A stretch of DNA of 64,000 bases from Gordius sp. MW1 (taxonomy: Eukaryota > Nematomorpha > Gordioida > Gordea > Gordiidae): assembly GCA_964036665.1 (NCBI GenBank), contig OZ038526.1:16802001-16866000 (forward strand), given 5' to 3'. The number at the start of each line of letters is the position of its first letter. Position 1 is the stretch's first letter. Made by a program: the position numbers and the translations under genes. This document shows positions 50,527-61,039 of this stretch, in pieces. The notes below the pieces were generated by a model. The model ran no database searches, was not told the DNA's origin, and was given only the letters and a program-made list of their open reading frames with translations.

Positions 50527-50829
50527 ATGCTATTAAACAAAAGGGAAAATTTGGAACGAAAAGAAAAAATGCAACATATAAGGGAAGAAAAAAAATTTAA
50601 ACGGAGTAGTTCTAAAGGGCGCCCATTAAAGAGCAAATCGACCAAAAAAGGCTTTCACACTAAAAAGAATAACGAAGAAAGTATGTTAAAATATAATCAC
50701 TGCTAAAATATTTTAGATGTTGATGAGCATATTAAAACCAAATCTAAGGTATCCAATCAAAAACGGTTTAAGTTAAATAAAAAGGGAAAGCAAAGCAAAG
50801 GAAAAAAAAGAAACGCAAATAATCTGTAA
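50527..50829 (+). CDS. small two-exon gene for a highly basic 88-residue protein
   Basis: Exon 1 (50527-50680) begins MLLNKRENLERKEKMQHIRE and exon 2 (50717-50829) ends KKGKQSKGKKRNANNL before TAA. Removing the 36-nt GTATGTT...ATATTTTAG segment joins them in frame (267 nt, 89 codons with the stop). Lys and Arg make up about 40% of residues, which suggests a nucleic-acid-binding or nucleolar protein. The tail vaguely recalls lysine-rich ends of ribosome-biogenesis factors; no family is recognised. An in-frame TAG lies just before the ATG (50518), so either the ATG is the start or TTAG is a splice acceptor from an earlier exon. Confidence 0.45.
50681..50716 (+). other. candidate 36-nt intron
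   Basis: GTATGTTAAA at the start and ATATTTTAG at the end. Unspliced, the frame stops 11 codons after the boundary; spliced, it stays open and lysine-rich to the end. Length is similar to the 39-nt intron at 44626. Confidence 0.45.
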
Positions 50830-51065
50830 ATATACGCTCATATATATAACGTTTCATCAATAAATTTATGGAAAAATATCTGAGTGTAATTATTCGGTGG
50901 CTCCAAGGGTGTTAATTTTATATTAAAATTCAGAGTGATGTAATAGACTCGTTCCCACATCGCGACATAATATTAAAATAGAGGAATGAATTAGAGTGTA
51001 GCAAATTTCTTTTGTTATGTTAAGGTCGAATAATTATTGGTTAAAGGAAAAGTTTTAAATATAAC

Positions 51066-51155
51066 TAGGGGCTTAGCCCCTAGAGGGGGATAGGGGCCCC
51101 GTGAAGCCTCCGCCTCGAAACCATCACCAGGGCTCCGCCCCTGGATATCCTATTT
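51066..51155. other. GC-rich hairpin cluster
   Basis: CTAGGGGCTTAGCCCCTAG is an 8-bp-arm hairpin with a TTA loop; ATAGGGGCCCC contains a GGGGCCCC palindrome; CCAGGG...CCCTGG forms a third. The patch (about 90 bp) stands out against AT-rich surroundings and resembles an end of a small palindromic element. No flanking duplication was identified. Confidence 0.6.
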
Positions 51156-52590
51156 TCCTCCAAAAATGTTTCATTTTACCTGAACAGGTGTTAAGCTTTT
51201 AATTGCATTGTTTTTAATTAAATTGCTTAATGTTCTTTCTATCTATTTCAAATTATTTTTGACCCCTAACATTTTGACTTCTTAGTAATTTTAGTTAATT
51301 GTATTCTAATATAAATTTTTATATAAAAATATTTTTCTGTTTGGTTATGTATCATTTGTGCATAACACACCAACTTATACTTTATAATGTCTGTTTTCTT
51401 CATGTGCTTATTCTACTTTATAGCTAAAGTCTGCAATTAAGGGGCATGATTAATTTTTTTAAAGACAATATCTTGACCATGCCATTCTATTAAATTAATA
51501 CACTGTTCTTTTTACACTTCCTCCTTGCTTATTTATAGCATGATTATTATTATATACACATGTAATATATGAGTGCTTAATTAGCAATGTTATATTTTTC
51601 TGTACCCATATTGGTACTATAAGTAATTATAGTTCATTTTTGTACTTAAATTGTTTTATGGGTGGTAAAAAACATTTGCTTCAAATTTCTAACGGTTTGT
51701 AGCTGTTCCAATAAAAAAATCTCAATTTAAAAATAATTTGAAATGGAGACAGGTCTTACATGTAGTAGTAAGTTGTTAATAAGCTTCGACTTGGACGTAA
51801 ACATATAGCTAGCATATGTGCTTAAACGCATAAGCTTTGTCATCAAGAGGGGTAAAATGCTTAAGAGGTTAAGTTGTAACAGCAAATACAAGCTCAAGCA
51901 GTAGGAATATTAGCTTGTTTACAACTTTAAATAAAAGTAGTTTTGTACGAGCAATTGCCGATAGCATGCTGCTCATCCATTTTGCTCAACGAATGTGTTA
52001 ATTAATTATGTGACATATCGCAATTAATCTGCTCAGCAAATGTGTTAATTACTTAAGACATCTTAATAAAATATATGTAAATAAAAAAAAAATATTTTTG
52101 CCATGTTTTAAACAATAAATTTCAAAATCTTTTGCCAAAAAAAATAAATTCACACTTTTAATAAAAATTACATTGTAACCTAGCTTAAAAAATATATTAA
52201 AAATGTCAAAAAAATTTATTAGCATTTGGGTGAGACAGAATATTCAAATTTATATTTAAAACAAAACATATTCTTGGCATGTATTAAGGCGTAAATTTTG
52301 AAATCATTAAACAGATTTTAGGCATCTATATAGAATATTCTATAAAGCGAAATTTCCCACCTTTTATAAAACTTTGCATTGTGACGTGGACTAAAAATAT
52401 TATAAAATATAAATTTAGAACATTTTACTCCCCTCTCCCTTGCAAAGATTGCGCTTAAAACTAACGAACTTTAAAAAGTGAAACTATATTTACAATTAGC
52501 TTTCCAGTTTGCTTGATTTATTTTAAAGGGTCTATGGTTGTTTCCGTCATAAATCGTGCTAATTATTAAAGGTAGCCTTTTAATCAGAGA
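51156..52590. other. no gene seen; AT-rich
   Basis: No convincing coding sequence. Contains a tandem pair of TGCTCAAC/GCGAAT or AAATGTGTTAATTA blocks near 51984 and 52030 and GCTNAGCATATG-type motifs near 51810-51970 that resemble sequence at 59120-59330. Confidence 0.45.
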
Positions 52591-52594
52591 ATAA

Positions 52595-52950
52595 ATTGCA
52601 TAGCAATTAATATTGTGCCATTAATAAAGTTAAAGTCGATAGTAACCCCATAGGTAAGGGGTGTGTAGATAGTGCATGTGTTACCGGTGCCGTGTTTGTG
52701 CAATGTGTTATTGATATCGTCTTATATTTACCTACATATACAAAGGTGGTAGGGATTATCAAACAAACAAAATTCCCATAAGGGCTACTTGACAAAAGAT
52801 AATTGCAACATCTTAGGTAAGGGGATAGGTAGAGCAGGTGTTACCGGTCTTTAGAACTACGGTTAAATTCTTTTAAAAGTATTTTATACGAGGGACAAAA
52901 TTTATATTCAATACGGTTAAATTATTGAAAAAGCCTAAAATATAATTATT
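52595..52950. repeat. small repeats after an end motif
   Basis: AAATTGCATAGCAATTAATA at ~52595 is the recurring end motif. A TAGGTAAGGGG...GTGTTACCGGT block occurs twice (about 52650-52688 and 52815-52842). No supported gene. Confidence 0.45.
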
Positions 52951-52954
52951 ATAT

Positions 52955-53150
52955 ACTCGGGCCTTCGGCCCTCGTGGGAAGGGGGAGAAGGGAAGGGGAG
53001 GAGGGGAAGGGAAGGGGGGACGACTCATCTATACTCCGTATAAATGTATCATATTTGCTATGTAATTTATGGGTGGGAAGGGGCGATAATGCCTATAGGG
53101 GGTATTAAATGCCTAATGATTAATTAATTATTTATACAAATTTATCACTT
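52955..53150 (-). repeat. G-rich hairpin element, reverse copy 1
   Basis: Reverse complement of 43975-44190: ACTCGGGCCTTCGGCCCTCG hairpin, a long GGGAAGGGG tract, CGACTCATCTATACTCCGTA, the ATTTGCTATGTAATTTATGG end motif, AATGCCTATAGGGGGT and TGCCTAATGATTAATTAATT. Confidence 0.8.
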
Positions 53151-53800
53151 TGGCCAGTGGTGATATTTTCTAAGGTTTAGCAGACAGTCAAATGGTATTA
53201 ACAAGAACAAAATATTAATTTAATTAAAAAAAAATTCCTTTCAGTTTTAAAAAAGGGATAAATTCTGAAACGACCCGCCCGATTCGCTCGACACTTTACC
53301 CGTAGGTGGCCAGGGGTAAAATAGCTTTTAGGAACACGTAGGAAGAGGTAATTATTAATTTAATCTTTTTCCCTTTAAATATAGTAAGCCTCTCATATAT
53401 GTGGTATATGAACTCCCAAAATTAGTAAAGAATATACATTACTTTCGTAAAAATCATTATATTTGGCCTATGCTCATGCATATATAAAATAAATATGTCA
53501 ATATCTTAGTAAGCCATCAGAATAATAAAAAGGAAAAAAAGAGTTGTTAGGGGGATTTGACAAAATTTTGAAATCATTATTATTCACCCAAAAGGCCTTG
53601 TTGGTCATTTTTTACGGCTAAAGATTTACCTGGCCTACACTAATTATAAATTTAGGTTAAAACCAAACCCTTAAGTCTGTTTTAAAGATTGATAAAAATA
53701 TAAAGATTAGAGACCTCTATCATTTGCAAATTCGATTTAACCTAACCTATGATTAAAATATTTACCAAAATCAATTTACCCTTTAATTAATTTTCAATTC
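53151..53800. other. no gene seen; fragments of dispersed repeats
   Basis: CCCGATTCGCTCGACACTTT then ACCCGTAGGTGGCCAGGGGTAA (about 53277-53326) recurs at 54988-55037. Otherwise AT-rich with no recognisable coding sequence. Confidence 0.45.
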
Positions 53801-55172
53801 CATTTACCCCATCCCCATCGTTAATGTCAAAAAAAAATGAAAAAAAAAATTTCGATTCACACTTTGGCCAGTGGTCATTTTTTTCATTGGTCATTACCAA
53901 GAGACAGTCTATTAATATATAAGAGCCAAAAATAACGAAAAAAAATTTTATGTTCAACATTTTGGCCAATGGTCATTTTTCTCCATTGGTCAGCAGCCAG
54001 GACACGTTAAAAGTCGATATAAATATATGAGAGTCAAAAAAAATGAAAAAAAAATTTTCGATTCACACTTTGGCCAGTGGTCATTTTTTTCATTGGTCAG
54101 TACCAAGAGACAGTCTATTAATATATAAGAGCCAAAAATAACGAAAAAATTTTTTTGATTAACATTTTGGCCAATGGTCATTTTCTTCCATTGGTCAGCA
54201 GCCAGTGGACGGCCAAAAAGCCATATTATCAATGGAAGAACAATATATTAATTTAAAAAAAAATAAAAAAATTTGGCCCTCTTTAAGTATCGAACCAGCA
54301 ATTAAGAATTTGCCCTCGATGGGATTCGAACCCACATCAGTAGAGGCATAGGCTTTTGTAGGGGGGGGGGCACAGGGACCCATATCAGTAGAGGCATAGG
54401 CTCTGTCGGGGGAGGGCATAGGGTAATTGTCAATGTTAGCCAAAAAAACGAAAAAAATAATTTAGATTCACATTTTGGCCAATGGTCATTTTTTCAATGG
54501 TCAGCAGCCAGCGGACGACCAAAAAGTTTTATTATCAATGGTAGTAACAGGAACAATCACAGTAGTCAAAAAAAAAACTTGATTTCACATTTTGGCCAAT
54601 GGTCATTTTTTTCATTGGTCAGCACCCAACGGACGTCCAAAAAGTCTTATTATCAATGGTAGTAACAAGAACAATCATAAGAGTCAAAAAAAACTCCGAA
54701 ATTCGAACCCAAAAACTAGTTAAATTAACAAAAATTAAAAGTAAACAACGTGACAAGACATTCGGTGCAAGACAAGACATTCGGTATTAGACAAGATCAC
54801 TTTTTTCATTGGTCAGTAGCCAGCGGACTGCCAAAAAGTCATATTATCAATGTTACAGTATACAGTCAAAATTATTGGGGTTTAACAAACTATTTAAATT
54901 AAATAAATAAAATTTAAAGTAATAGCTCTTGCAGGATCCTAAAAATCTTTTAGTTTAAAAAAGGGCTAAATTCTGAAACTACCGGCCCGATTCGCTCGAA
55001 ACTTTACCCGTAGGTGCTCAGGGCGGCCAGGGGTAATTCTAACACAGCGAGGGAGATAGAGATGAGGGGTGGGGCACCTTTTATGTATTAATTTAAAAAA
55101 TCGATAGTGAAGGGTAACGGACAACGGACAATTAAAAATCAAAAACGAGCCCATAAATTGCATAGCAATTAA
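53801..55172 (-). repeat. composite dispersed repeat, reverse cluster 1
   Basis: Reverse-orientation equivalent of 35989-38405. At least seven CCAATGG/CCATTGG hairpins (e.g. near 53867, 53970, 54075, 54170, 54480, 54600, 54805), TRNA-like module 54298-54430, GGTGCAAGACAAGACATTCG motifs, the GAGGGAGATAGAGATGAGGG block (55049) and the terminal CGGACAACGGACAAT...CCCATAAATTGCATAGCAAT (about 55118-55168). Open frames across the cluster follow the repeats and are not credited. Confidence 0.8.
54298..54430 (-). repeat. tRNA-like module, reverse
   Basis: On the minus strand: CTATGCCCTCCCCCGACAGA, CCTATGCCTCTACTGATATG, GGTCCCTGTGCCCC, a second CCTATGCCTCTACTGATGTG, then GGGTTCGAATCCCATCGAGG GC, followed by GCTGGTTCGAT. 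Two B-box-like motifs stand ~30 bp apart. Confidence 0.55.
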
Positions 55173-55399
55173 AAATTATTTAATTATAAATAACAGATCA
55201 AAAAATCTTGTTTTTAGATCGATTGAAATTAACTTTTTTGAATATATAAATATATCGTCAGACTAGATTCTGTTTTATATGCCTGCGTCTTTCATACTTA
55301 ATTTAAGTCATTTATTGATAGCCCTGAGCTTATTAATTAAATTAGCCTATAAACTTAGTTCAAACCACATGTGCGCATATGCTACTCAACAATAAAAAA

Positions 55400-55610
55400 T
55401 CATAACAATGATAGCGCCACGCTATAGCTCTAGCACCTTATGTGACTATGTCCTACAGCTCCAGCGCCCTCGTGTGACTATGTGCTAAAGCTTCAGCGCC
55501 TCCACGTGACTATGCTATAACTCTAGCGCCTCCACGTGACTATGTGCTATAACTGTAGCGCCTCCAAGTGACTATGCTATGTAGATGGGAGGCGCTACAC
55601 GCGCTGGTGC
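55400..55610 (+). repeat. 36-41-bp minisatellite with CACGTGAC
   Basis: About five units of TAGCGCCTCCACGTGACTAT + GTGCTATAACTC, from ~55420 to 55580, ending in an inverted GGGAGGCGCTACAC (55588-55601) that can pair with TGTAGCGCCTCC of the last unit. Less AT-rich than the flanks. CACGTG is an E-box core, but the array is more simply a minisatellite. Confidence 0.75.
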
Positions 55611-56945
55611 TAAGCGTTTCACCATCCCTAGCTCATAGCATTTGCTCATATTAAATCGGTTAGTTGACTTATAATGCTGCCCAGGCACACAGCTCTATAC
55701 ATGAGTTACTTTTTGCTACTACCCCTTCGCCTCTCGAGCATTTTCATCTGATACATCAACAGCCTCATGAGTAGAGTAGGATACACAGTGAGCAATGCTC
55801 ACTAGAGCAAATTAACATCACTAATCTTACATGTGATTACAACAAGATTTTATGATTAAGGGTGTAATATTTAAAATTTATATTAAAGCTAGCGTCATTA
55901 AACGATGTCCTAAAAGAAGTTCTATTGACCTTAAGACCCAAAACTCAAAAATTAGTAGTTCGAATGAGCTAAAACTTTTAGAATTCAATAATATTGATAG
56001 CTTCTCATTCCAATTTAAAAAAACTGATATGTCGCCGAAAAGGGGATTTTTATGACTATTTTTGACATGGAATATCAATATATAAATCATGAGATAGACT
56101 GCTCATATCAACGCACAAAATGTGTACCCTTTTTCCACAATATTGATGTTAACATAGTAAAGTGGTTATTATATAGAAAAATAATTTTTGTAAATTAAAT
56201 AATCTTAAAAAGGTAAATAAAAAAATAGTGAATTGGGTAGATATCAAAAATAGCATTTCAAATATCATTTACATACATAAAAATTAAAAATGTAAAAACT
56301 GTGATGAAAGTTTTTTTCAAATAGCGTCATCTATATTATGTATAATATTAATTTATTAATGGTCATTCAAATTAATAAACTAGGGAGGAAGGTAAATTGA
56401 CTGTTGTAGCGTAAAATTTTACATGGTAGAAATAAACCAATTGTTGTTTTCAAAATAGAGGAAAATCATATGGTCTGAGCTGTCTATGGTTATATGTTCC
56501 ATATTGTAAAATGTGTGTCGACTACTCCATTTTGATGATGACAACCGGTGTATACCATACAGTGTGTTTTGCGCCATGCCTTTTTATTTTAATCATATTT
56601 TTTAGCATATGTAAGTGTAATTATCTAATAAACCTAGAAACACTAAATATTTTATTTATTCTTATTTAAACATGTTATTTACAACTAACAAACTAACTAT
56701 TGAAATTATATATATGTTATGTAATAAATATATTTTAGAAAGAGATTGCAGGCTCATAATTCTGAGTATAAATTCATTATTAAGAAGGTAAATTGACTTG
56801 TGTTTAATGCATTTCCATATTTTCATCTATTCCCAAAAATTCTTTAAATAATAATTGTTATTTAATTAATATAAAAAATAATTTTGGATTAATACCTCTA
56901 AATATTTAATATATTATGCAAAACTACGTACTCTATCTTTAATAA
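55611..56945. other. no gene seen; AT-rich
   Basis: Short frames (for example 55852-56055, +, 67 codons, rich in Lys and Ser) show no recognisable similarity and overlap an equally long frame on the other strand. No repeat family recognised except possible GCTCAT-type motifs near 55630-55790. Confidence 0.4.
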
Positions 56946-57073
56946 TGTGGTTTACGTGTATACCACGTCACCATGTGTTAGTATACTACGGTTTAAATGT
57001 ACGCGGTATACTCTTTGAACTTAGTTAGATTTGGTTTATTAATATTAATGTATAAGGATTGCAGAACGTGATA
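56946..57073 (+). repeat. partial LTR of the gypsy element
   Basis: TGTGGTTTACGTGTATACCA through TATTAATATTAATGTATAAG and GCAGAACG aligns with 12026-12150 of the satellite-embedded LTR, including the GTATACCACGT palindrome and CGCGGTATACT. The rest of the ~1.1-kb LTR and the primer site are missing; gag-like sequence follows directly. Confidence 0.75.
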
Positions 57074-57084
57074 ATAGATATTTT

Positions 57085-57300
57085 AAAAGAGACAACACTG
57101 GAAATTTTAGATATGCATCGGATAATTTTGTACAACGCGGTCCGAGGGGGACTACGCAGACTATAGATTTACCCACAAAAATTCCCCAAGTTTTAACGCA
57201 CCAACGACCTCAAATAACTACAACACCAAAGAGGTTGGGGATGGGAAATTTTGTTATAGGTGCAGGGGACATGTCAATCAAACGCAAACAGCTGCCAATG
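57085..57300 (+). pseudogene. gag C-terminal remnant with zinc knuckle
   Basis: RDNTGNFRYASDNFVQRGPR, a basic Gly-rich tract, then after a frameshift GKFCYRCRGHVNQ. This is a CCHC nucleic-acid-binding knuckle that has lost part of its spacing and its last cysteine. Next to it, TCAATCAAAC and GTTTGATTGA (57275-57320) form an imperfect ~20-bp hairpin. Confidence 0.6.
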
Positions 57301-57350
57301 GGCAGGCTGTGTTTGATTGACTCGCGCAGGATAAATCAAGTTATATATAT

Positions 57351-57527
57351 ATGCTCGCGGTAGATATAAATAAAGTTTTAAATTCGTCAGCTTCACCTTT
57401 AGTGATAGTAAATGTCGATAATTTTAAGATAAAATTTATATTAGATACTGGCGCCGCAATATCAGTTATTAGTTTTAAACATTTAAAAAATTTTGGCCCG
57501 ACCGAAATTTGGAAACTGCCAATATAA
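57351..57527 (+). pseudogene. gypsy aspartic protease remnant
   Basis: Reading from 57351, VIVNVDNFKIKFILDTGAAI SVIS contains the retropepsin active-site signature DTGA preceded by a hydrophobic strand. A stop at 57527 and a frameshift lead into a second segment (to ~57694) with TLITVLGRINFLVKVAF and a terminal IMGWSWI, corresponding to the flap and the LGxDWL-like end. Enzyme fragment only. Confidence 0.8.
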
Positions 57528-57990
57528 TTGCAAGACAGGTTGATAATACTTTAATTACTGTCCTGGGTAGAATTAATTTTTTAGTTAAAGTGGCATTTGT
57601 GGTTGAATTGGGTTTATATATTATTAAAGAGAATGTAGATAACATAATGGGCTGGTCCTGGATTAGGATAATTGGGCCCCAGATTCAATGGTGAAGATTA
57701 TGTAATAAAATTAATGCCCGCAAAATGTTCAAGGTTGATGTTAAGTCCATGGTGATGTCGAAGGCGTCGTCAGGTAGTTCACAGTGCAGGGATTGCACAC
57801 CCGTTTTTCATTCTGATTTAAGACGCATAGCCCATAGATCAGATAACTCGGGAGGTCCCGTCTGCCAAGAACGACCCATTTTTCATGCCGATTTACAGTG
57901 CGGGGTACCTCTGGAACCCACATGCCATAAATTAGCTAACTTGGGGGCAAAGCCTGATTTGGTCACAACATGGCACACCAAAATTGATAA

Positions 57991-58680
57991 TATAAAAAAA
58001 AATTCTCTAAAATTTTTGAACCTGGTTTAGGATGTTTAAATGACGAAATATTTTTGGTTCGAGTTGATTTAAATGCGATTCCTAAATTTTGTGCTGCCAG
58101 ACACGTACCTTTAATTTTGAAAAATAAGGTAGACGAGGTAATTAAAACCTGGTTAAAGGATAATGTAGTTGAACCTATTGGTTATTCGGAATGGGCTACA
58201 CCTTTAGTACCAGTCAGGAAGACTGACGGTACATTTAGGGTTTGTGCTGATTATAGAATCACGGTAAACAAATGTATTATTGAGGTAAAATACCCATTGC
58301 CTAGATTAGAAATCATTTTTGTTAAATTAATAGGCGCTAAATTTTTCTCAAAAATTGACCTTGCCAATGCTTATTTGCAATTACAGGTAGATGAAAAGTC
58401 ATCGCAGCTACTAACAATTAATACTGATGTAGGTGAAATTTAAAAGGCTTTTTTTGGCTTAAGCATTTCAACTGCAATTTTTCAGCGAGCTATGGCATCG
58501 ATTTTTAGTAATTATACGGTATAATATTTTATTATTAATAACGGGACGGACGAAAGAAGAGCATGATTTGCGTCTTGTTCAAGTCTTGAATTTAATTAGT
58601 CTAAAAGGTTTAAAAGTTTCAGCTAAAAAATGTGTTTTTGGGACTGAACAAATTGTCTATTTAGGACATTTTTAAATAAT
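57991..58680 (+). pseudogene. gypsy reverse transcriptase remnant
   Basis: Open from 57991 to a stop at 58443. FEPGLGCLND, the VEPIGYSEWATPLVPVRKTD block, RVCADYR and FFSKIDLANAYLQLQVDE are RT fingers and palm motifs; the first catalytic Asp (KIDLANAY) is kept. After the stop, GLSISTAIFQRAMASIF and later GRTKEEHDLRLVQVL appear in other frames. At ~58515-58540, where YxDD should be, the sequence reads YNILLLITG, so both catalytic aspartates are gone. Confidence 0.88.
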
Positions 58681-58701
58681 GGTAATATTCAACCAAAATA
58701 G

Positions 58702-59117
58702 GACAAGATAGAAGCCATTAAAAATTTTAAATTGCCTGCAAATAAAAAGGAACTATCGTCATTTATGGGTTTAATGAACTATTACAGTAAATTTATTGAT
58801 AATTACACTGAATATGCTGGACCATTGTACGAATTGACAAAAAATTGACATCATATTTAAATGGAGAAGTGATATTGAAAATTTTGATTTTTTGAAAAAT
58901 ATCTTGCTTAAAAAACCCATTTTAAGATGTTTTGATCCTAATAAACAACATATACTAAGGATCGATGCGTCTAATATTGGTATTGGAGGCGCATTATGTC
59001 AGGTCTAGGATGGAATGGATCATCCAGTTTTGTATTTTTCTCGTAAATTAAATAAAACAGAGGTGGGATATTCTGTTATAGAACGCGAAGCATTAGCGAT
59101 GATTTACGGGTTACAGC
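58702..59117 (+). pseudogene. gypsy RT connection and RNase H remnant
   Basis: DKIEAIKNFKLPANKKELSS FMGLMNYYSKF is the post-RT connection block. After a stop and frameshift, PILRCFDPNKQHILRIDASN IGIGGALCQ gives the first RNase H strand with its Asp. A further frameshift leads to YFSRKLNKTEVGYSVIEREA LAMIYGLQL with the conserved Glu. Coding similarity ends there. Confidence 0.88.
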
Positions 59118-59545
59118 TATAGTTGTTAAATTGCTAAGCAGCTTCAACTAAAAACGCGAGCTCGAACACTAGCTGTGTAACATGCTAGTTTAGCACAATG
59201 AGTGCTAGCTGCTCGGTGCAATAGTTTTAACAGTAGCACGTAAAAATGCTCGTGAGGTTAGTCGAAACAGCCAAATCTGTTAAAAAAATTAGCAGGAGCT
59301 CGAGCAGTAAATTCGAGCAGATAGTAGATTGAATTGCTATTTGGTAAAATTTAGCAACTTACAATATTTGCTCATGATATATTATAAAGTTAATAGATTA
59401 TAGTTTTATAAGAAATTAAGCATGTTGAGCATAAAATGATGGATTGCACGATAATAAGATGAGATTGTATATTTGATTTTTTACCTGATATGTAATTACA
59501 TACATTTTGAGTTTTTAGGTATAAATATTTTGTACAGGTGGTTAA
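59118..59545. other. no gene seen; GCTCGAGC-rich repeat fragment
   Basis: 59120-59330 has several GCTCGAGC/GCTAGC-type motifs, similar in flavour to 51800-52030. AT-rich after that. It abuts the end of RNase H similarity, so the gypsy element was truncated here or interrupted by this sequence. Confidence 0.4.
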
Positions 59546-59549
59546 ATAA

Positions 59550-59755
59550 ATTCGGGCCTTCGGCCCACGTGGGAAGGGGGAGGGGAGAAGGGAAGGGGGG
59601 AAGGGAAGGGGGGACGACTCATCTATACTTCGTATAAATGTATCATATTTGCTATGCAATTTATGGGCGAGAAAGGTGGGAAGGGGCGAGAATGCCTATA
59701 GGGGGGTATTAAATGCCTAATGATTAATTAATTATTTATACAAATTTTCCATTTA
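59550..59755 (-). repeat. G-rich hairpin element, reverse copy 2
   Basis: TTCGGGCCTTCGGCCCACGT, GGGAAGGGGG tract, CGACTCATCTATACTTCGTA, ATTTGCTATGCAATTTATGG, AATGCCTATAGGGGGGT and TGCCTAATGATTAATTAATT, co-linear with 52955-53150. Confidence 0.82.
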
Positions 59756-59960
59756 TAGGCAAAATGTAATATAGGCAAAATGTAATATAGGCAAGGGTTA
59801 GGGTTAGATTTAGTGTTTGCATCTAGTTGCGTATTACATTAGTTTTTACGGCCTTTAGTGATTATGGGTCTAACAAACATTATATTATAAAACATCACAA
59901 TGTTAAGAATTTGCAGCATTGTTGGGAGAAATTTTTTGTTGAATTTGAACAATTTTTAAT
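59756..59960 (+). other. short ATAGGCAAAATGTAAT repeat and telomere-like run
   Basis: TATAGGCAAAATGTAA occurs about 2.5 times from 59754 to 59792, followed by AGGGTTAGGGTTAG (59794-59807). No gene supported. Confidence 0.5.
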
Positions 59961-59964
59961 TAAA

Positions 59965-60800
59965 AAAATCAAAAATTTGGCGAATGGTCATTTTTTTTCC
60001 ATTGGTCAGTACCAACAGATACTCTATAAGTCAATGATAGCCAAAAAAACGGAAAAAAAAATTTGATGCTCACTTTGGCCAATGGTCATTTTTTTCCATT
60101 GGTCAGCAACCAGCACACGGTAAAAATGGATATAAATTCATAAGAGTAAAAAAAACGAAAAAAAAAATTTTCGAATCACATTTTGGCCAATGGTCATTTT
60201 TTTCCATTGGTCAGCAGCCAGGACACGGTAAAAGTGGATATAAATCATAATAGTCAAAAAAAAAGTTTTCGAATCACATTTTAGCTAATGGTCATTTTAC
60301 TCCATTGGTCAGCAGCCAGCGGACGGCCAAAAAGTCATAATAGCAATGGTAGGAACAGGAACAATCATAATAGTCAAAAAAAACGAAAAAAATAATTTCG
60401 ATTCACATTTTGGCCAATGGTCATTTTTTCCATCGGTCAGAAGCCAGCGGACGGCCAAAAAGTCATAATAGCAATGGTAGTAACAGGAACAGTCATAATA
60501 AAAAACGAAAAAATAAACTCGGATTCACATTTTGGCCAATGGTCATTTTTTTCATTGGTCAGCAGCCAGTGGACGGCCAAAAAGTCTTATTATCAATGAT
60601 AGTAACAAGAACAATCATAAGAGTCAAAAAAACTCCGGGATTCTAACCAAAAAACTAGTTAAATTGCATAGCAATTATAAGTAAACAACTTTTATTTATG
60701 TTTATTATATAATAAAATGAAACAATAATAGAACAAGCGGACGGCCAAAAAGTCATATTATTAATGGTAGTAACAGGAAAAATATATTAATTTAATTTAA
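59965..60800 (-). repeat. composite dispersed repeat, reverse cluster 2
   Basis: Seven CCAATGG/CCATTGG hairpin units (near 59985, 60080, 60190, 60290, 60415, 60540, plus a GGACGGCCAAAAAGTCATAT fragment at 60737), with spacing ~105-125 bp. Arranged like 37850-38405 but reversed. An end motif AAATTGCATAGCAATTATAA lies at 60661. Confidence 0.82.
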
Positions 60801-60817
60801 AAAAAAAAAAAATTTTT

Positions 60818-60962
60818 TGCCCTCTTCGGGAATCGAACCAGCAATTCAGAACGTTCGCCGGGGTTCGAACCCACATTAATAGAGGCATAGGCTTTTGTAG
60901 GGGCACAGGCACACATATCAGTAGAGGCATAGGCCCTTGTAGTGGAGGGCATAGGGTAATTA
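60818..60962 (-). repeat. tRNA-like module with two B boxes, reverse
   Basis: On the minus strand: CTATGCCCTCCACTACAAGG, CCTATGCCTCTACTGATATG, CCTATGCCTCTATTAATGTG, GGGTTCGAACCCCGGCGAAC, then GCTGGTTCGATTCCCGAAGA GGGC. Both GGTTCGAACCC and GGTTCGATTCC fit the Pol III B box, suggesting a dimeric tRNA-like unit. Confidence 0.6.
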
Positions 60963-61039
60963 TAGCAATTAATATCAATGTTACCCAATTCAAAAACGAA
61001 TAGATATACTTATGCATTAATTTAACATAGCAATTAAAA

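Larger units (their letters stand above)
56946..59117 (+). mobile_element. decayed Ty3/gypsy retrotransposon
   Basis: In order: partial LTR, gag tail with a degenerate zinc knuckle, aspartic protease, reverse transcriptase, RNase H. The order PR-RT-RH and the sequence types are those of metazoan Ty3/gypsy elements. No integrase, envelope or 3' LTR follows; similarity ends at about 59117. Many frameshifts and stops make it inactive. Confidence 0.88.

Noticed and set aside
57741..57923. Minus-strand open frame opposite the gypsy protease-RT linker
   Set aside because: Antisense to the retrotransposon and without recognisable similarity.
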